A stretch of 64,000 nt of DNA. Source: Luidia sarsii. Lineage: Eukaryota > Echinodermata > Asteroidea > Paxillosida > Luidiidae. This document shows, in pieces, positions 63,754-64,000 of the stretch. Under the pieces are notes generated by a model, which saw only the letters and a list, made by a program, of their open reading frames with translations, did not search any database and had not been told where the DNA came from. The stretch is from assembly GCA_949987565.1 (NCBI GenBank), contig OX465114.1:7222933-7286932 (forward strand). Direction: 5' to 3'. Position 1 is the first letter of the stretch; the number at the start of each line of letters is the position of its first letter. Made by a program: the position numbers and the translations under genes.

Positions 63754-64000
63754 CTGCACACACAAGCTGCCTGAGTGACTGAGGTTGGTTCTTTTTGCTT
63801 GATCATAAAATCATCATACTGTGTTCGATTTCAGATTTATCACTTCTGATGGATAGATCTTTCCAAGGCCTGTTAGCAGGTCAAGTTTTAGCTTCGTCAA
63901 TATAAAAATGAAGGAGATATTAACGTGCAAAGTGTATTTTTCTTTCCAGCTGCTGTCCGCCGACTGACTGTTGTGTACTGCTGTCTGCACACACAAGCTG
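63754..64000 (+). repeat. Start of the next 9-mer, cut by the window end
   Basis: One complete T92 monomer (63754-63984), then CTGCACACACAAGCTG, the first 16 bases of the next unit. The array clearly continues. Confidence 0.95.

Larger units (their letters stand above)
45043..63984 (+). repeat. Domain D: 9-mer and 6-mer higher-order repeats, 82 monomers
   Basis: Type 4 monomers dominate. A 9-mer order fills 46660-50586 and most of 59827-63984. A 6-mer order fills 51049-58209 between them. Private markers include T92 (CACTTCTG), T208 (CCGCTGAC), TTTTTAAGG near m107, TTTTCAG (T193), AATAATAAAGG, GCGCAAACAAG and ACATGC (A172). Confidence 0.92.
1..64000 (+). repeat. 231-bp satellite DNA array, 277 complete monomers
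   Basis: The sequence repeats every 231 bp from the first base to the last, always in the same direction, with no other DNA between units. Every monomer shows the landmarks CACACAAG near m6, TGATC near m47, AGATCT near m102, AGGCCT near m113, CTTCGTCAAT near m139 and CCAGCTGCTG near m193. Neighbouring monomers differ at a limited set of recurrent sites. Copies one higher-order period apart are nearly identical. A typical monomer is about 41% GC with five CpG sites (m73, m142, m171, m205, m208). The array runs off both ends of the window. I do not recognise the family, so host and chromosomal position are unknown; a centromeric or heterochromatic role is inferred only from size and homogeneity. 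Confidence 0.99.

Noticed and set aside
1..64000. CENP-B box search (NTTCGNNNNANNCGGGN) at the two TTCG sites, m72 and m141.
   Set aside because: Neither TTCG is followed by the required A or by CGGG. There is no sequence support for CENP-B binding, so a centromere role stays unproven.
1..64000. CRISPR array, because of regular repeats.
   Set aside because: There are no unique spacers. The whole 231-bp unit repeats, and it is far longer than CRISPR repeats.
1..64000. Tandem LTRs, a tandem transposon or a tRNA-derived SINE array.
   Set aside because: No terminal inverted repeats, target-site duplications, poly-A tail, primer-binding site or protein-coding remnant is present, and no monomer is interrupted.

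Overview
The whole 64,000-base window is one uninterrupted head-to-tail satellite DNA array. I counted 277 complete monomers (positions 1-63984) plus the first 16 bases of the next. Of these, 274 are exactly 231 bp and three are 230 bp. All lie in the same orientation. I see no gene, transposon, rRNA, tRNA, CRISPR array or unique sequence between them, and both ends of the array lie outside the window. GC is about 41% in a typical monomer (94 of 231 bases). An array of this kind points to eukaryotic heterochromatin, pericentromeric, centromeric or subtelomeric. The sequence does not let me name the species or group. Repeated CpG to TpG/CpA differences between monomer subfamilies hint at a genome that methylates CpG.

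Convention: m1 is the first base of CTGCACACAC, and m231 is the base before the next one. Monomer starts lie at 1+231k for k=0-47, one base earlier for k=48-59, two bases earlier for k=60-63, and three bases earlier from k=64 (14782) on. Subfamilies are told apart by linked bases at m20, m52, m66/m68, m73, m86, m90-93, m110, m128, m132, m153, m163, m181 and m206.

Layout. Domain A (1-15243) is a mosaic of short multimers, most of it carried in two copies of a roughly 20-monomer (4,620 bp) block. A short bridge (15244-16629) follows. Domain B (16630-35802) is a clear 13-monomer higher-order repeat (HOR) of 3,003 bp: four full copies, an 11-mer, a 15-mer and a 5-mer remnant. Full copies differ by only one or two bases on reading. 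Domain C (35803-45042) holds degenerate 6-mers, a dimer duplication and a single-monomer duplication. Domain D (45043-63984) holds a 9-mer HOR (2,079 bp unit) on both sides of a 6-mer HOR (1,386 bp unit).

Nothing here works as a gene set. Each monomer does carry recurrent short elements worth noting: a 6-bp-stem hairpin (m114-129), a 3' splice-acceptor-like module on the plus strand (branch-like TATTAAC, pyrimidine tract, CAG; m165-196), stops in all three plus-strand frames within 11 bases (m19-29), a TATA-like run (m148-155), and weak Pol III A/B-box look-alikes (m15-25, m69-79). The minus-strand 60-codon open frame in most monomers is best explained as a by-product of a 231-bp (77-codon) period, not as a gene.
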